DNA of 64,000 nt from SZUA-584 sp040768905 (GTDB lineage Bacteria; Bacillota; Clostridia; Christensenellales; SZUA-584), in assembly GCA_040768905.1 (NCBI GenBank), contig JAXGMA010000001.1, positions 1,240,001 through 1,304,000 of the forward strand, written 5' to 3'. The translations under genes were made by a program, and so were the position numbers. The notes beneath the pieces are model-generated. The model saw nothing but the letters and a program-made list of their open reading frames with translations, ran no database searches and was not told the DNA's origin. Below, one piece after another: positions 33,468 to 41,685 of this stretch (positions are counted from its first letter, which is position 1; each line of letters begins with the position of its first letter).

Positions 33468-33842
33468 TTATTGATTGCTCAGGCTTTTCCGCAGATGGAC
33501 TGCTGTAAGTTTATTATCTTCTATATCCATTTCGCAGGTGTCAACCAATGCATCCAACAGATATTTGCTTAACCCGTCGTGCTCTTTTTCTGCAGCGCCG
33601 GCAGTTTCTCCGATCGGTGAAAAATCCATATTGATGCCGCCGTCCACAGTCATGCACAGTTCAAGCGCGTTTGCCCCCTCTGCAAGCAAAAGGGTACAGG
33701 CTTCGGCACTCGCGACCTTTAAGTCCTCGATCTCTTCAATATCAAAACCTATGCGTTCAGCCACAGCCGAAACCGTCAGCCGCACAGCGAGTATGTAATC
33801 AGGGCGTGCTGGAAAAGAAAGCACGATTCTGTCTCCGTTCAC
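33468..33842 (-). CDS. RsbW-like anti-sigma factor with degenerate ATP-binding motifs
   Basis: Protein of 124 residues that aligns with RsbW/SpoIIAB (PARPDYILAVRLTVSAVAERIGFDIEEIEDLKVASAEACT). The N-box should read E...N, but here Glu-47 is followed by Leu at position 51 in place of the Mg-binding Asn, and the region expected to carry the DxGxG G1 box reads INMDFSPIGETAG. The late HDGLSKYLLDALVD keeps the shape of the G2 box with fewer glycines. It could still bind the sigma factor but probably does not phosphorylate the STAS partner. Its start overlaps the RsbV-like gene by 4 nt. Confidence 0.8.
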   Translation of the reverse strand: MNGDRIVLSFPARPDYILAVRLTVSAVAERIGFDIEEIEDLKVASAEACTLLLAEGANALELCMTVDGGINMDFSPIGETAGAAEKEHDGLSKYLLDALVDTCEMDIEDNKLTAVHLRKSLSNQ

Positions 33843-34159
33843 TGCTTGCTCACCTCAATTATGAAAATTTTATCAAGCCCCGTGAGTGTGAAGATTTTTG
33901 CGATATACGGTTTTAGATTAAGTATGCTGATCTGCCTTCCGGCTTCCTTCACCTTTTTAAGCGCGCTGACAAGTACGCCAAGACCCGTTGAATCGATATA
34001 TTTCAGGCTGGCACAATTCATAACGATATCCGCTTTCTTTTCATCGATCAGCGCGTGCAGTTCTTTTTTCAGGCTGTCTGCATTGTAGATATCAACTTCG
34101 CCGTACAGGCCGACTTCCCATCTGCACTTATCCTCATTGTAATTGGCGTCTAAAAGCAT
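33839..34159 (-). CDS. STAS domain anti-anti-sigma factor (RsbV/SpoIIAA-like)
   Basis: STAS protein of 106 residues. GEVDIYNADSLKKEL and YIDSTGLGVLVSALKKV hold the regulatory Ser (in DSTGLG, near residue 58) phosphorylated by the partner ATPase; unphosphorylated protein sequesters the anti-sigma factor and frees the sigma factor. First gene of the module, followed by the RsbW-like gene (4-nt overlap) and the sigma gene. Ribosome binding site GAGGGGG. Confidence 0.9.
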   Translation of the reverse strand: MLLDANYNEDKCRWEVGLYGEVDIYNADSLKKELHALIDEKKADIVMNCASLKYIDSTGLGVLVSALKKVKEAGRQISILNLKPYIAKIFTLTGLDKIFIIEVSKQ

Positions 34160-34242
34160 ATATGTACCCCCTCAGCGATCCCCTTTTTTTGGCTAATGGC
34201 AAATCTGTCAAAGTGTTTTCACTCTATGTGTCTCCCGGCTTT

Positions 34243-35169
34243 TCAGGCAATATGGTCATTGAGCCACTCGATGATATCATCATAAACATGCTGTTTTTGT
34301 TTTTCGTTCAGGATTTCATGTCTCATACCGGGATAAACCTTCAAAGTGATGTCATGAACTCCCGCTTTGCATAAGGCAGCAACATCTTTTTTCAAGCCTT
34401 TGAGACCCTTGCCGCCGATACTGTCAAACTCCCCTGCCCCTATAAACAGCGGTATGCTTTTGGGGAATCCGCAGATCGTTTGTTTTTTTGATGCTTTTCG
34501 CGTTCCGCCGATCAATTCATAGATAAATTCGACCGTCCCGGTGTTGCCGCAAAAAGGATCGTCCATATAGGCTTTCACAACAGTTTCGTTTGAACTTATA
34601 AACTCAGAACCGGTTTCACCTTTAAAAGGCCGGTTGAGCGTGTCAAACACGATGCCGTGCAGCAAAGGCGATCTATGGCGTCTCCCGAAAACGGCCATGA
34701 TACACCGTGCCAAGAACCGAACCAGGGCGGCAAGCGGCGCGCTGATGCGTCCTGTACCTGTCAGTATAACTCCGGCAAGCGTTTTGCCGTCATGCGCTGC
34801 AAGTACACGGACCAAGGATGACCCCATGCTGTGCCCAAAAATGAATACAGGCAGCCCCTCGTTTTCCTCTTGTATACGGTTTGTGAGCAGCGCCATATCT
34901 TTGACGGCAAGCATGAAGCCGCCGTCTTCATCTGAAAAATAGGCCACCTGCGAAGGTGTGCCCGCAGTGGCGCCATGCCCCCGGTGGTCTGCTGCATAAA
35001 CCCTAAAGCCTGCCTTAACGAGCGCGCCCGCAAAATCCGCATAGCGCAATGCATGCTCAATGGCGCCATGTGCAATCTGCAGGACTGCTCTTGGGTTTGC
35101 CGCTTCCCATTTATAAGCCTGCAAAACCGTTCCGTCTGTTGAATCGTAGCTGAATCGCGATGGTCTCAT
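34243..35169 (-). CDS. Alpha/beta hydrolase (monoacylglycerol lipase-like)
   Basis: Serine hydrolase of 308 residues. RAVLQIAHGAIEHALRYADFA is the oxyanion-hole strand region, FGHSMGSSLVR holds the nucleophile Ser, and ADHRGHG is shared with lysophospholipase/monoglyceride lipase-like enzymes. The likely acid is Asp in GAGEFDSIG and the His lies in PGMRHEILNE. The frame opens at 35190 without a ribosome binding site; GAGGAG lies 7 nt before the ATG at 35169, which I chose. The substrate is unknown; lipid ester hydrolysis is the family norm. Confidence 0.87.
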   Translation of the reverse strand: MRPSRFSYDSTDGTVLQAYKWEAANPRAVLQIAHGAIEHALRYADFAGALVKAGFRVYAADHRGHGATAGTPSQVAYFSDEDGGFMLAVKDMALLTNRIQEENEGLPVFIFGHSMGSSLVRVLAAHDGKTLAGVILTGTGRISAPLAALVRFLARCIMAVFGRRHRSPLLHGIVFDTLNRPFKGETGSEFISSNETVVKAYMDDPFCGNTGTVEFIYELIGGTRKASKKQTICGFPKSIPLFIGAGEFDSIGGKGLKGLKKDVAALCKAGVHDITLKVYPGMRHEILNEKQKQHVYDDIIEWLNDHIA

Positions 35170-35273
35170 GGATAACTCCTCAGTTATCATATCATCTTAC
35201 ATATTCCTTGTAAATAGCTCAAGTTTTGTAGTCCTTGTCCTTTTATTGGGCTGAAAAACGGCTGCAGTTTTGA

Positions 35274-36011
35274 TCAAAACGGCTGCTTTCTTCCGTATTC
35301 GGCGATGTCCTTTATACACACACCGGCGAGTATCATCCCCGCAACAGACGGGACAAAAGCCACGCTGCCTGGAACAGAACGTCTCTTGGCGTTTATGCTC
35401 TCCAAGTCTTCAATCGGCTTTAAGGGCGCTTCACGCGAATATACCACTTTAAGCCTCTCAATCCCCCGCTGCCTCAGCTCATGCCGCATCACCTTGGCAA
35501 GCGGGCATACAGACGTTGCGTATATGTCCGCGACCTCAAAACGCGTAGGGTCAAGTTTGTTGCCTGCGCCCATACTGCTTATGATAGGAACGTCTGCCTT
35601 TGCCGCCCGCATGATAAGAACAAGCTTTGAAGAAACGGTATCTATGGCATCAATGATATAATGATACTGCGAAAGATCATAGGCATCCGCGTTTTCTACA
35701 GAATAAAAGCAATCGTAAGCCTGCACGTTACAATCAGGATTGATCGACAACACTCTCTGCTTCATCACGCTGACTTTGGTTTGGCCAAGCGTATCTTGTG
35801 TCGCTATGATCTGTCGGTTTAAGTTGGTCTCACAGACCACATCGCTGTCAAACAAAGCAAGGCTGCCGATGCCGCTGCGCGCAAGTGCTTCCGCCGCATA
35901 AGAACCGACCCCGCCGATACCGAACACCGCCACTTTTGCGCGCAACAGTCTGCCCATTGCATCCGCACCAAGAAGCTTTTTCGTCCGCGAAAACGCATCG
36001 CTCATCTGCAT
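35274..36011 (-). CDS. tcdA: tRNA threonylcarbamoyladenosine dehydratase (ThiF/MoeB superfamily)
   Basis: E1-like enzyme of 245 residues. FSRTKKLLGADAMGRLLRAKVAVFGIGGVGSYAAEAL carries the ATP-binding GxGGxG motif, then LFDSDVVCETNLNRQI and the adenylation-site Lys/Asp. TcdA cyclises the t6A modification at tRNA position 37. CPLAKVMRHELRQRGIERLKVVYSREAP is the landmark that separates TcdA from MoeB/ThiF. Two possible ATGs lie 6 nt apart; the first overlaps the ridA stop region. Confidence 0.9.
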   Translation of the reverse strand: MQMSDAFSRTKKLLGADAMGRLLRAKVAVFGIGGVGSYAAEALARSGIGSLALFDSDVVCETNLNRQIIATQDTLGQTKVSVMKQRVLSINPDCNVQAYDCFYSVENADAYDLSQYHYIIDAIDTVSSKLVLIMRAAKADVPIISSMGAGNKLDPTRFEVADIYATSVCPLAKVMRHELRQRGIERLKVVYSREAPLKPIEDLESINAKRRSVPGSVAFVPSVAGMILAGVCIKDIAEYGRKQPF

Positions 36012-36388
36012 ACCGCCACTGCTTCTATCTCAATGTGTACATCCTTAGGGAGCCTTGACACCTCTATGCATGACCGCGCGGGGTAAGGCGCTTGGAAATA
36101 ACAGGCGTAGACATCATTCATTGCCGAAAAAACGCTCATATCTTTTAGAAACACCGTCGTCTTGACCACATCGCAAAGAGCCGCGCCTGCAGCTTCAAGT
36201 ACGGCTTTTAAATTTTCCAGCGCCTGTGCCGTTTGCTCCGCGATACCTCCTTCTGCAATACCGCCGTTCTTTGGATCTATGGGGATCTGACCGGAAGCAA
36301 ACACATAACATCCTGCTTTTATTCCTTGTGAATAAGGCCCGATAGCCAAAGGCGCTTTTTTGGAGATGATCTGTTGTATTTCAGTCAT
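36002..36388 (-). CDS. ridA: RidA family enamine/imine deaminase
   Basis: RidA hydrolyses reactive 2-aminoacrylate released by PLP enzymes. The 128-residue protein is a classic YjgF/YER057c/UK114 member: APLAIGPYSQGIKAG at the N-terminus, FASGQIPIDP, and PYPARSCIEVSRLPKD with the carboxylate-binding Arg (near residue 105). It shares a short overlap with tcdA. Confidence 0.95.
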   Translation of the reverse strand: MTEIQQIISKKAPLAIGPYSQGIKAGCYVFASGQIPIDPKNGGIAEGGIAEQTAQALENLKAVLEAAGAALCDVVKTTVFLKDMSVFSAMNDVYACYFQAPYPARSCIEVSRLPKDVHIEIEAVAVCR

Positions 36389-36506
36389 GATATTTCCTCA
36401 TTGCCGCTGCCGGTTTTGCTTACAATATAACGCATTTTTTGAGGCTCTGCAACGTTTTTACATTCTATGAGCAGCTTGAAGCAAAGCGTTCGCAAAAGCT
36501 TATCAT

Positions 36507-37136
36507 TTACAAAATCAGCTGCATGAGCACGGGCATCAGGGTCGACTGCAGAGCAATGCCCAGCAAGGATACTGTATAAACAGCAAAAAGCCTTCGAAAA
36601 TGCGGCGCCGCGCAGACAACCCTTTCATGGGCAGTACTGGGTATCCGCCTGCTTTTAAACACTGTCAAAGAATGATTGATGCAAAGAACGCCTGCTTTGC
36701 ATATGCAGGGCAGCATGATAAGATTGGGTATCAATAAGCATGCCGCAACAGCCAATATGCCGCCGGCAGTAAAATCAAGGAAAAGCACGCCAACAGCAAA
36801 CCCCACACAAAAACCCTTCATGATAAGCATCGCATTAATCAGAACGAGGCCGAGAGTGATCATCGAGAAAAAAGCGAGAGCACCGTAATAAAGCGTGTTT
36901 AACAAAAAAGCATGAAAGAATATGCGCCAGTGGTCGAGCGGCAGCGTTTTGATTGAAAACAAAACTAGGCCTGCGTAACCGCCAAGCGCCTCCTTTGTTT
37001 CCACTTGCATGTTGCTGACTGTAAACGTGCCCGCTGTGATGCCAACAACAAGAAAAAACACGAGCAATAAATACTGTACTTTATGTCCAGCAATGTCTTC
37101 AAATATACGCCTTTTTGCCTCTTCCAGCAAACACAT
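36507..37136 (-). CDS. spoIIM: Stage II sporulation protein M
   Basis: SpoIIM works with SpoIID and SpoIIP in septal wall thinning and forespore engulfment. It has 209 residues with about five membrane helices (VQYLLLVFFLVVGITAGTF, FHAFLLNTLYYGALAFFSMITLG, GFCVGFAVGVLFLDFTAGGILAVAACLLIPNLIML and others). The stretch from the first helix through NLIMLPCICKAG matches the family. GGAGG is only 2 nt from the listed ATG; a TTG 6 nt downstream has better spacing, so the true start may be two codons later. Confidence 0.9.
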   Translation of the reverse strand: MCLLEEAKRRIFEDIAGHKVQYLLLVFFLVVGITAGTFTVSNMQVETKEALGGYAGLVLFSIKTLPLDHWRIFFHAFLLNTLYYGALAFFSMITLGLVLINAMLIMKGFCVGFAVGVLFLDFTAGGILAVAACLLIPNLIMLPCICKAGVLCINHSLTVFKSRRIPSTAHERVVCAAPHFRRLFAVYTVSLLGIALQSTLMPVLMQLIL

Positions 37137-37223
37137 AGCCTCCGCTTCTCTTCTGCTACATAGATATGTGCAGCGTCTAAGACATATGTGAAAGATTGGT
37201 TTGCAGGGCTTATATCAGGCTGT

Positions 37224-38012
37224 TTAATCAACGTGTTTGAGCTCAGTGCTGAGCTTGTCTGCCAGCATCGCGATAAATTCACCGTTGGTGGGTTTGCCGC
37301 GGGCCTCAACGATCGTGTACCCGAAAAAATCCTCCAACACATCAAGGTTTCCCCTGTTCCAGGCCGTTTCTATGGCATGCCGCATCGCGCGCTCAACCCG
37401 CTGCGGCGTAGAGTTGTATTTTGTTGCAACCATGACGTAAAGCCCTGTAGTCAGCCGGCTCATCAAATCAAAATCATTGTAAACAAGCAGTATGGCATCA
37501 CGCAGATAACGGTAACCCTTGATATTGGCCGTAATACCGATGGCTTTGATATGCTTTGTCACGATCGTTTCCGGATCGTGGTCCTCATTAAAATCAAGTG
37601 CGTGGATACGGTGCTTTTTATGCTCCATCAATTCTAAAATGCGCCTTTTAAACACGTCTTTATCAAAAGGCTTCAAAAAAACATAATCTACATCGTGACT
37701 TTGTGCTTTTTTCATCACAAAATCCAGCCCGACCGCTGTCGTCATTACAAATTTTGTTTGCGCATCGTACCCGCCTTGCTTTAGTTCCTCTATGACGGCA
37801 AAACCATCGAATATTGGCATGATCAGATCAAAAACTAGCAGGTTTGGCTTAAAATCGCGTGTCATTTCCATGGCCTGTTTACCGTCAAAAGCATAATCCT
37901 GAATCTCGAACAAACCGGTTTCTTCCAAAAAACCGGACAAAAGCCTCAAGTAATCTCTGTTATTGTCAGCGAGTATAGCTTTATACGGGGGCATGTTGTG
38001 CATATTATTCAT
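37224..38012 (-). CDS. spo0A: Sporulation master regulator Spo0A
   Basis: Response regulator of 262 residues that turns on sporulation when phosphorylated. The receiver domain has the phospho-Asp in LLVFDLIMP (Asp-62), Thr in VMTTAV and Lys in VFLKPFD. The effector domain (about 140-262) is strongly conserved, with NSTPQRVERAMRHAIETAW as recognition helix and GKPTNGEFIAMLADKL at the end. Where other Spo0A proteins have an acidic pair (DDN), this one reads ADNN, so one metal-binding Asp is Asn (position 17). The frame is open to 38057, but no ribosome binding site lies there; the ATG at 38012 gives normal length. A SigH promoter and a 0A box lie upstream. Confidence 0.96.
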   Translation of the reverse strand: MNNMHNMPPYKAILADNNRDYLRLLSGFLEETGLFEIQDYAFDGKQAMEMTRDFKPNLLVFDLIMPIFDGFAVIEELKQGGYDAQTKFVMTTAVGLDFVMKKAQSHDVDYVFLKPFDKDVFKRRILELMEHKKHRIHALDFNEDHDPETIVTKHIKAIGITANIKGYRYLRDAILLVYNDFDLMSRLTTGLYVMVATKYNSTPQRVERAMRHAIETAWNRGNLDVLEDFFGYTIVEARGKPTNGEFIAMLADKLSTELKHVD

Positions 38013-38068
38013 TAGATACCGGCCTCTGCTGTGATTTTTTTGACAATTTTTTATCATACTTAAATATA

Positions 38069-38097
38069 ATATTCAACAGCATTTAAGTAAATCCTTG
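38069..38097 (-). promoter_or_regulatory. SigH-type promoter of spo0A
   Basis: On the minus strand CAAGGATTT (38097-38089), an 11-nt spacer and GTTGAATAT (38077-38069) fit the SigH consensus RnAGGAwww-N11-12-RnnGAATww at all but one position. It lies 57 nt before the spo0A start, as the Ps promoter does in Bacillus. Confidence 0.8.
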
Positions 38098-38140
38098 TTG
38101 CTCTAGCACATATAACCAAAGCTTTCATATTTCAGCAATT

Positions 38141-38147
38141 TTCGACA
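38141..38147 (-). promoter_or_regulatory. 0A box upstream of spo0A
   Basis: The minus strand reads TTTGTCGAAAA, containing an exact TGTCGAA 0A box, 44 nt upstream of the SigH -35. A second, weaker TGTCAAA lies at about 38038-38044. This supports autoregulation of spo0A by Spo0A-P. Confidence 0.7.
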
Positions 38148-38164
38148 AATGCTGCCTTTGGCTT

Positions 38165-39424
38165 TCATTGCACCTGGGCGAGCATCCAATCTGCAAATAG
38201 TCCGTAACCTTTGGCAGGATTGTTGATAAATACATGGGTCACAGCACCCACGAGCTTGCCGTTTTGCACGATTGGGCTGCCGCTCATGCCCTGGACGATG
38301 CCTCCTGTCTTTTCTAGCAACTCTTTGTCTGTCACGCGGATCACGAGCCCTTTTTGGGCTGCCATCGGCTGCTCGCTGATTTTGATGATCTCACAGGCAA
38401 ATTCTCTGACGCCTTTGTTGTCGATCGTGCAGAGTATGCTTGCAGGCCCTAGCATCACTTCATCATTGCGCGCCACAGGCAAAGGCCGGGAAAAATGTTC
38501 AAGCTCCACATTATTGTAGAGTTTCCCATAAATACCGTACTCAGTATTTTTCATGATCAACCCCATTGTTCCAGACGCACTGGAAAAGAACCCTTTTATT
38601 TCACCAGGTATGCCGCTCTCGCCCTTATTGATCTGGATGATTTCTGAAAAGTATATTTCGCCTTGTCTGACGCTCAATATGCTGCCGGTGTCAAGATCGC
38701 AGATAGCGTGGCCAAGCCCTCCAAACCAGCGGCCTTTAGGGTCAATGAATGTCAGCGTGCCGACGCCTGCTGTACTGTCTCTCACCCAGACGCCAAGGCG
38801 CAGTTTGCCGTCGATATCCGCAACAGGCTTGATGTCGAGCTCAATCATCCGCTCATTTCTGTCAATGACCACAGCAAGGCTTTCCTGTGTTTGGTTCACA
38901 AGCACAGACACATGATTGGCATCTTCGACAGCTGTCCCGTTTATGCTGACGATCACATCGCCCGGCAGCATACCCGCTTCACGCGCCGGGTTGACCGTTT
39001 TCCCACCCGGCAGCTCTATGCCCGTTATTCCCACAACGAGTGCGCCTTTTGTAAACAAAGTCACGCCGATGCTCTGGCCTCCGGGTATCACCATGATTTC
39101 ATCGCTGACGTTGACTTTGACATTTTTGACAGGAACTCCGAACAAAGAAAGCGCGATCATGGCGTCGCCTGTATCTAAAGACTCTATGGTCAGCGGGGCT
39201 TGCATACCGGAAACCGATTGAAGTGTATCACCGGAAATACTGATCACGCCCGCCGTCAGAAGATCAGCGCGCACAGGCAGCCCAAGGTCGATGGTTTTGT
39301 GTGCGCCGCGTCTGATGTGTATTTCATCCGGTATATGGGAATAGCTTTGTACGGCTGGAAGAAAATAGACAGTGCACAGCACTGCGACAAAAATCAATCC
39401 AAAAACTTTAATAAATTTCCTCAA
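38165..39424 (-). CDS. spoIVB: SpoIVB serine peptidase
   Basis: SpoIVB is secreted from the forespore into the intermembrane space, where it cleaves SpoIVFA to trigger pro-SigK processing. The 419-residue protein has an N-terminal membrane anchor (VFGLIFVAVLCTVYFLP), a PDZ domain (about 125-210, with GMLPGDVIVSINGTAVED) and an S55 peptidase domain with GLGHAICDLDTG (His) and GMSGSPIVQNGKLVGAVTHVF (Ser). It sits directly upstream of spo0A, the classic order. The sigma factor it would help activate is encoded at 7.2-7.9 kb. Confidence 0.95.
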   Translation of the reverse strand: MRKFIKVFGLIFVAVLCTVYFLPAVQSYSHIPDEIHIRRGAHKTIDLGLPVRADLLTAGVISISGDTLQSVSGMQAPLTIESLDTGDAMIALSLFGVPVKNVKVNVSDEIMVIPGGQSIGVTLFTKGALVVGITGIELPGGKTVNPAREAGMLPGDVIVSINGTAVEDANHVSVLVNQTQESLAVVIDRNERMIELDIKPVADIDGKLRLGVWVRDSTAGVGTLTFIDPKGRWFGGLGHAICDLDTGSILSVRQGEIYFSEIIQINKGESGIPGEIKGFFSSASGTMGLIMKNTEYGIYGKLYNNVELEHFSRPLPVARNDEVMLGPASILCTIDNKGVREFACEIIKISEQPMAAQKGLVIRVTDKELLEKTGGIVQGMSGSPIVQNGKLVGAVTHVFINNPAKGYGLFADWMLAQVQ

Positions 39425-39508
39425 AAAAACACCTCTTTGCGACCTGCACAGAATTATTGTCGTTAGAGGTGCATGAAAATATACTTTGAAATATTCACAA
39501 GCATTTGA

Positions 39509-41197
39509 TTAAATTGTCGTTTTAAATACTTCTGCCTTTTTGATCATTTCAGCGGCATGCGCAAGAGTCAGCTCTGAATCGCCGCCTGCCAGCCTTGCGA
39601 CCTCAAGGATGCGTTCCTGTGCGCCAAGCGGCACGAGAAAGGTACGCGTTGCTGTGGCATCGCTTTGTTTTTTAACAAGAAAATGGCTGTCTGCCATGCT
39701 GGCTATCTGCGGCAGATGTGTGACACACACGACCTGACGCGTACGTGATATGTTTTGCAGTTTTTGCGCCACCACCTGGGCAATTTTCCCGCTGATACCG
39801 GTATCGATCTCATCGAAGATCATGGTGGGTATGCCGCCCTGATCGGCCGCTATGTTTTTAAGAGCAAGCATGATGCGGGAAACCTCGCCGCCCGAGGCAA
39901 TTTTTCGCAGCGGTTTTTGAGGTTCTCCCGTATTTGTAGATATAAAAAACTCTACACTATCTATGCCGTTCTTGGAAAACACACAACTGTCGATGTCGCC
40001 AGTATCAGCAAAGCACACTGTAAACCGCGCGGAAGCCATGCCAAGGTCTTCTAGCTGCATATTCACCTGCTGCGTAAATGCTTCGGCAGCCTCGCGACGC
40101 AGCGCGGACAAACGCACGGCTTTGTCATAAACATCCGCCTTGAGAACGGTCTCATTTTTCGTCAGTTCTTCAAGAAGCTCTTCGCTCGAAACAAGGCCTG
40201 AGAGCTCCTGCTCGGCCTTCTTTATATAGGCGCCCGTTATGGACGGGTCAGCATACTTGCGTTTTAAGCCTGCAATCAGCGCAAGCCTCTCTTCAATGCT
40301 CTCAAGCGTGGCCAGATCGAAAAAATCTTCGTCCATTTCACTGCGTATTGCAGACGCTACTTCTTCAGCGGCATAATACGCTTCATCGATGCGCCGTGCG
40401 AGCTCATCATAGCGGGGGTTGACGTCAGCAAGGCTATTAAGGCTTTTGCCGGCGTTTTTAAGCGCCGACAGTGCACAAAGAGGCTCCGCCTCATACAGCG
40501 CCGCATAAGACACTGTGAGGGCATCCATAATGCGCTCAGCGGCATTAAGCCTCACCTTTCGCGCAGCGAGCTCTTCTTCCTCATTTTCGCCGATATTGGC
40601 TTTCAATATTTCATCGATCTGAAATTTTAAAATATCGATACGGCGCTCACGTTCACCGTCACTGCCCATTAAGCTGCGGCGCCTTTTGACTGCTGCCGTG
40701 TAAACAGCATAACTTTCTGCAACCTGCTTTTTTAGCGGTTCAATGCGCGGATCAAAGCCGTCAAGCATCAATATATGTTGTTTTTCATTCAAAAGCGATT
40801 GATGTTCATGCTGGCCGTGAATATCCACAAGACGGTCACTGATGCTCTTTAATACTGCAAGCGTTGTCAGCGTACCGTTGACCCTGCATACATTTTTCCC
40901 TGATACTGAGAGTTCTCTTGACAGCACAAGCTCCGGCAAAATTTCTATCTGCTGCGCGTCAAGTATATCATTCACACTGTCAGCTGCATCGATGAACCAG
41001 GCCTCAACAACGGCGGTATCCGCACCTGTGCGTATAAGCTCTCTGTCTGCACGTTCGCCCAGAACGAGATTGACGGAATCAATAATGATGGATTTGCCCG
41101 CACCTGTTTCTCCGGAAAGCACATTGAGGCCCTCTGAAAGACTGATTTCAAGAGACTCTATAAGGGCGATATTCCTGATAATGAGTTTTATCAACAT
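39509..41197 (-). CDS. recN: DNA repair protein RecN
   Basis: RecN is an SMC-like ATPase acting at double-strand breaks. It has 562 residues: N-terminal ATP-binding half with GLNVLSGETGAGKSIIIDSV (Walker A), a coiled-coil middle (about 150-350), and the C-terminal half with ASGGEVSRIMLALK (signature), TMIFDEIDTGISG (Walker B) and VVCVTHLPQIASMAD. It follows argR with a 14-nt gap; argR-recN pairing is widespread in Firmicutes. Confidence 0.96.
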   Translation of the reverse strand: MLIKLIIRNIALIESLEISLSEGLNVLSGETGAGKSIIIDSVNLVLGERADRELIRTGADTAVVEAWFIDAADSVNDILDAQQIEILPELVLSRELSVSGKNVCRVNGTLTTLAVLKSISDRLVDIHGQHEHQSLLNEKQHILMLDGFDPRIEPLKKQVAESYAVYTAAVKRRRSLMGSDGERERRIDILKFQIDEILKANIGENEEEELAARKVRLNAAERIMDALTVSYAALYEAEPLCALSALKNAGKSLNSLADVNPRYDELARRIDEAYYAAEEVASAIRSEMDEDFFDLATLESIEERLALIAGLKRKYADPSITGAYIKKAEQELSGLVSSEELLEELTKNETVLKADVYDKAVRLSALRREAAEAFTQQVNMQLEDLGMASARFTVCFADTGDIDSCVFSKNGIDSVEFFISTNTGEPQKPLRKIASGGEVSRIMLALKNIAADQGGIPTMIFDEIDTGISGKIAQVVAQKLQNISRTRQVVCVTHLPQIASMADSHFLVKKQSDATATRTFLVPLGAQERILEVARLAGGDSELTLAHAAEMIKKAEVFKTTI

Positions 41198-41211
41198 AAA
41201 CTAAACAACCG

Positions 41212-41670
41212 TCAGCGCTTGCCGCTGACCATGGCTTCAAGAGCCTGGATCACCTTGTCCTGCATGCCTTCTTCACGGACTGCAACAAAGATAGCGTTGT
41301 CTCCCGCGATAGTGCCGGCGATTTCAGGCAAACCGAGCGCGTCAATGGCTTCAGCCGCGGCATTTGCACTGCCTGTCATGGTGTGGACCACAACCACTGC
41401 AGCCGCTTTGTCAACGGAGATGACGGTGTCACGAAATACACGTTTAAAGATGTCTAACTTGCCCGACGGTTCCCTGCCCGACACCGCGTATTTATAAGCC
41501 CCGCCGCGCGCCTGCACCTTTATCAGCTTTAGCTCCTTGATGTCGCGTGAAATTGTGGCCTGTGTCACGTCATAGCCTTGTTCCCGGAGTAATACCGACA
41601 GTTCATCCTGCGTCTCAACGTCACAGTTGTCGATGAGCTCAAGAATCTTGCTTTGTCTTCCGTGTTTCAT
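41212..41670 (-). CDS. argR: Arginine repressor
   Basis: ArgR is a hexameric regulator that binds ARG boxes when arginine is present. It has 152 residues: N-terminal winged helix (MKHGRQSKILELI, YDVTQATISRDIKELKLIKV) and C-terminal arginine-binding domain with GSANAAAEAIDALGLPEIAGTIAGDNAIFV. GTG and ATG codons at 41679 and 41676 lie too near the AAGGGG ribosome binding site, so the ATG at 41670 is used. ARG-box-like sites lie before nadK-argR (42551) and before argC (56752, 56772). Confidence 0.95.
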   Translation of the reverse strand: MKHGRQSKILELIDNCDVETQDELSVLLREQGYDVTQATISRDIKELKLIKVQARGGAYKYAVSGREPSGKLDIFKRVFRDTVISVDKAAAVVVVHTMTGSANAAAEAIDALGLPEIAGTIAGDNAIFVAVREEGMQDKVIQALEAMVSGKR

Positions 41671-41685
41671 CCACATCACCCCTTT

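Noticed and set aside
32655..34159. The sigma module as the classic spoIIAA-spoIIAB-sigF operon
   Set aside because: The ATPase is short and lacks key motifs that SpoIIAB keeps; a SigB-like module fits better, though SigF is not excluded.
35255..35285. Short direct repeat AAAACGGCTGC, 21 nt apart, at the end of tcdA
   Set aside because: Probably a small local duplication just after the stop; no sign of function.
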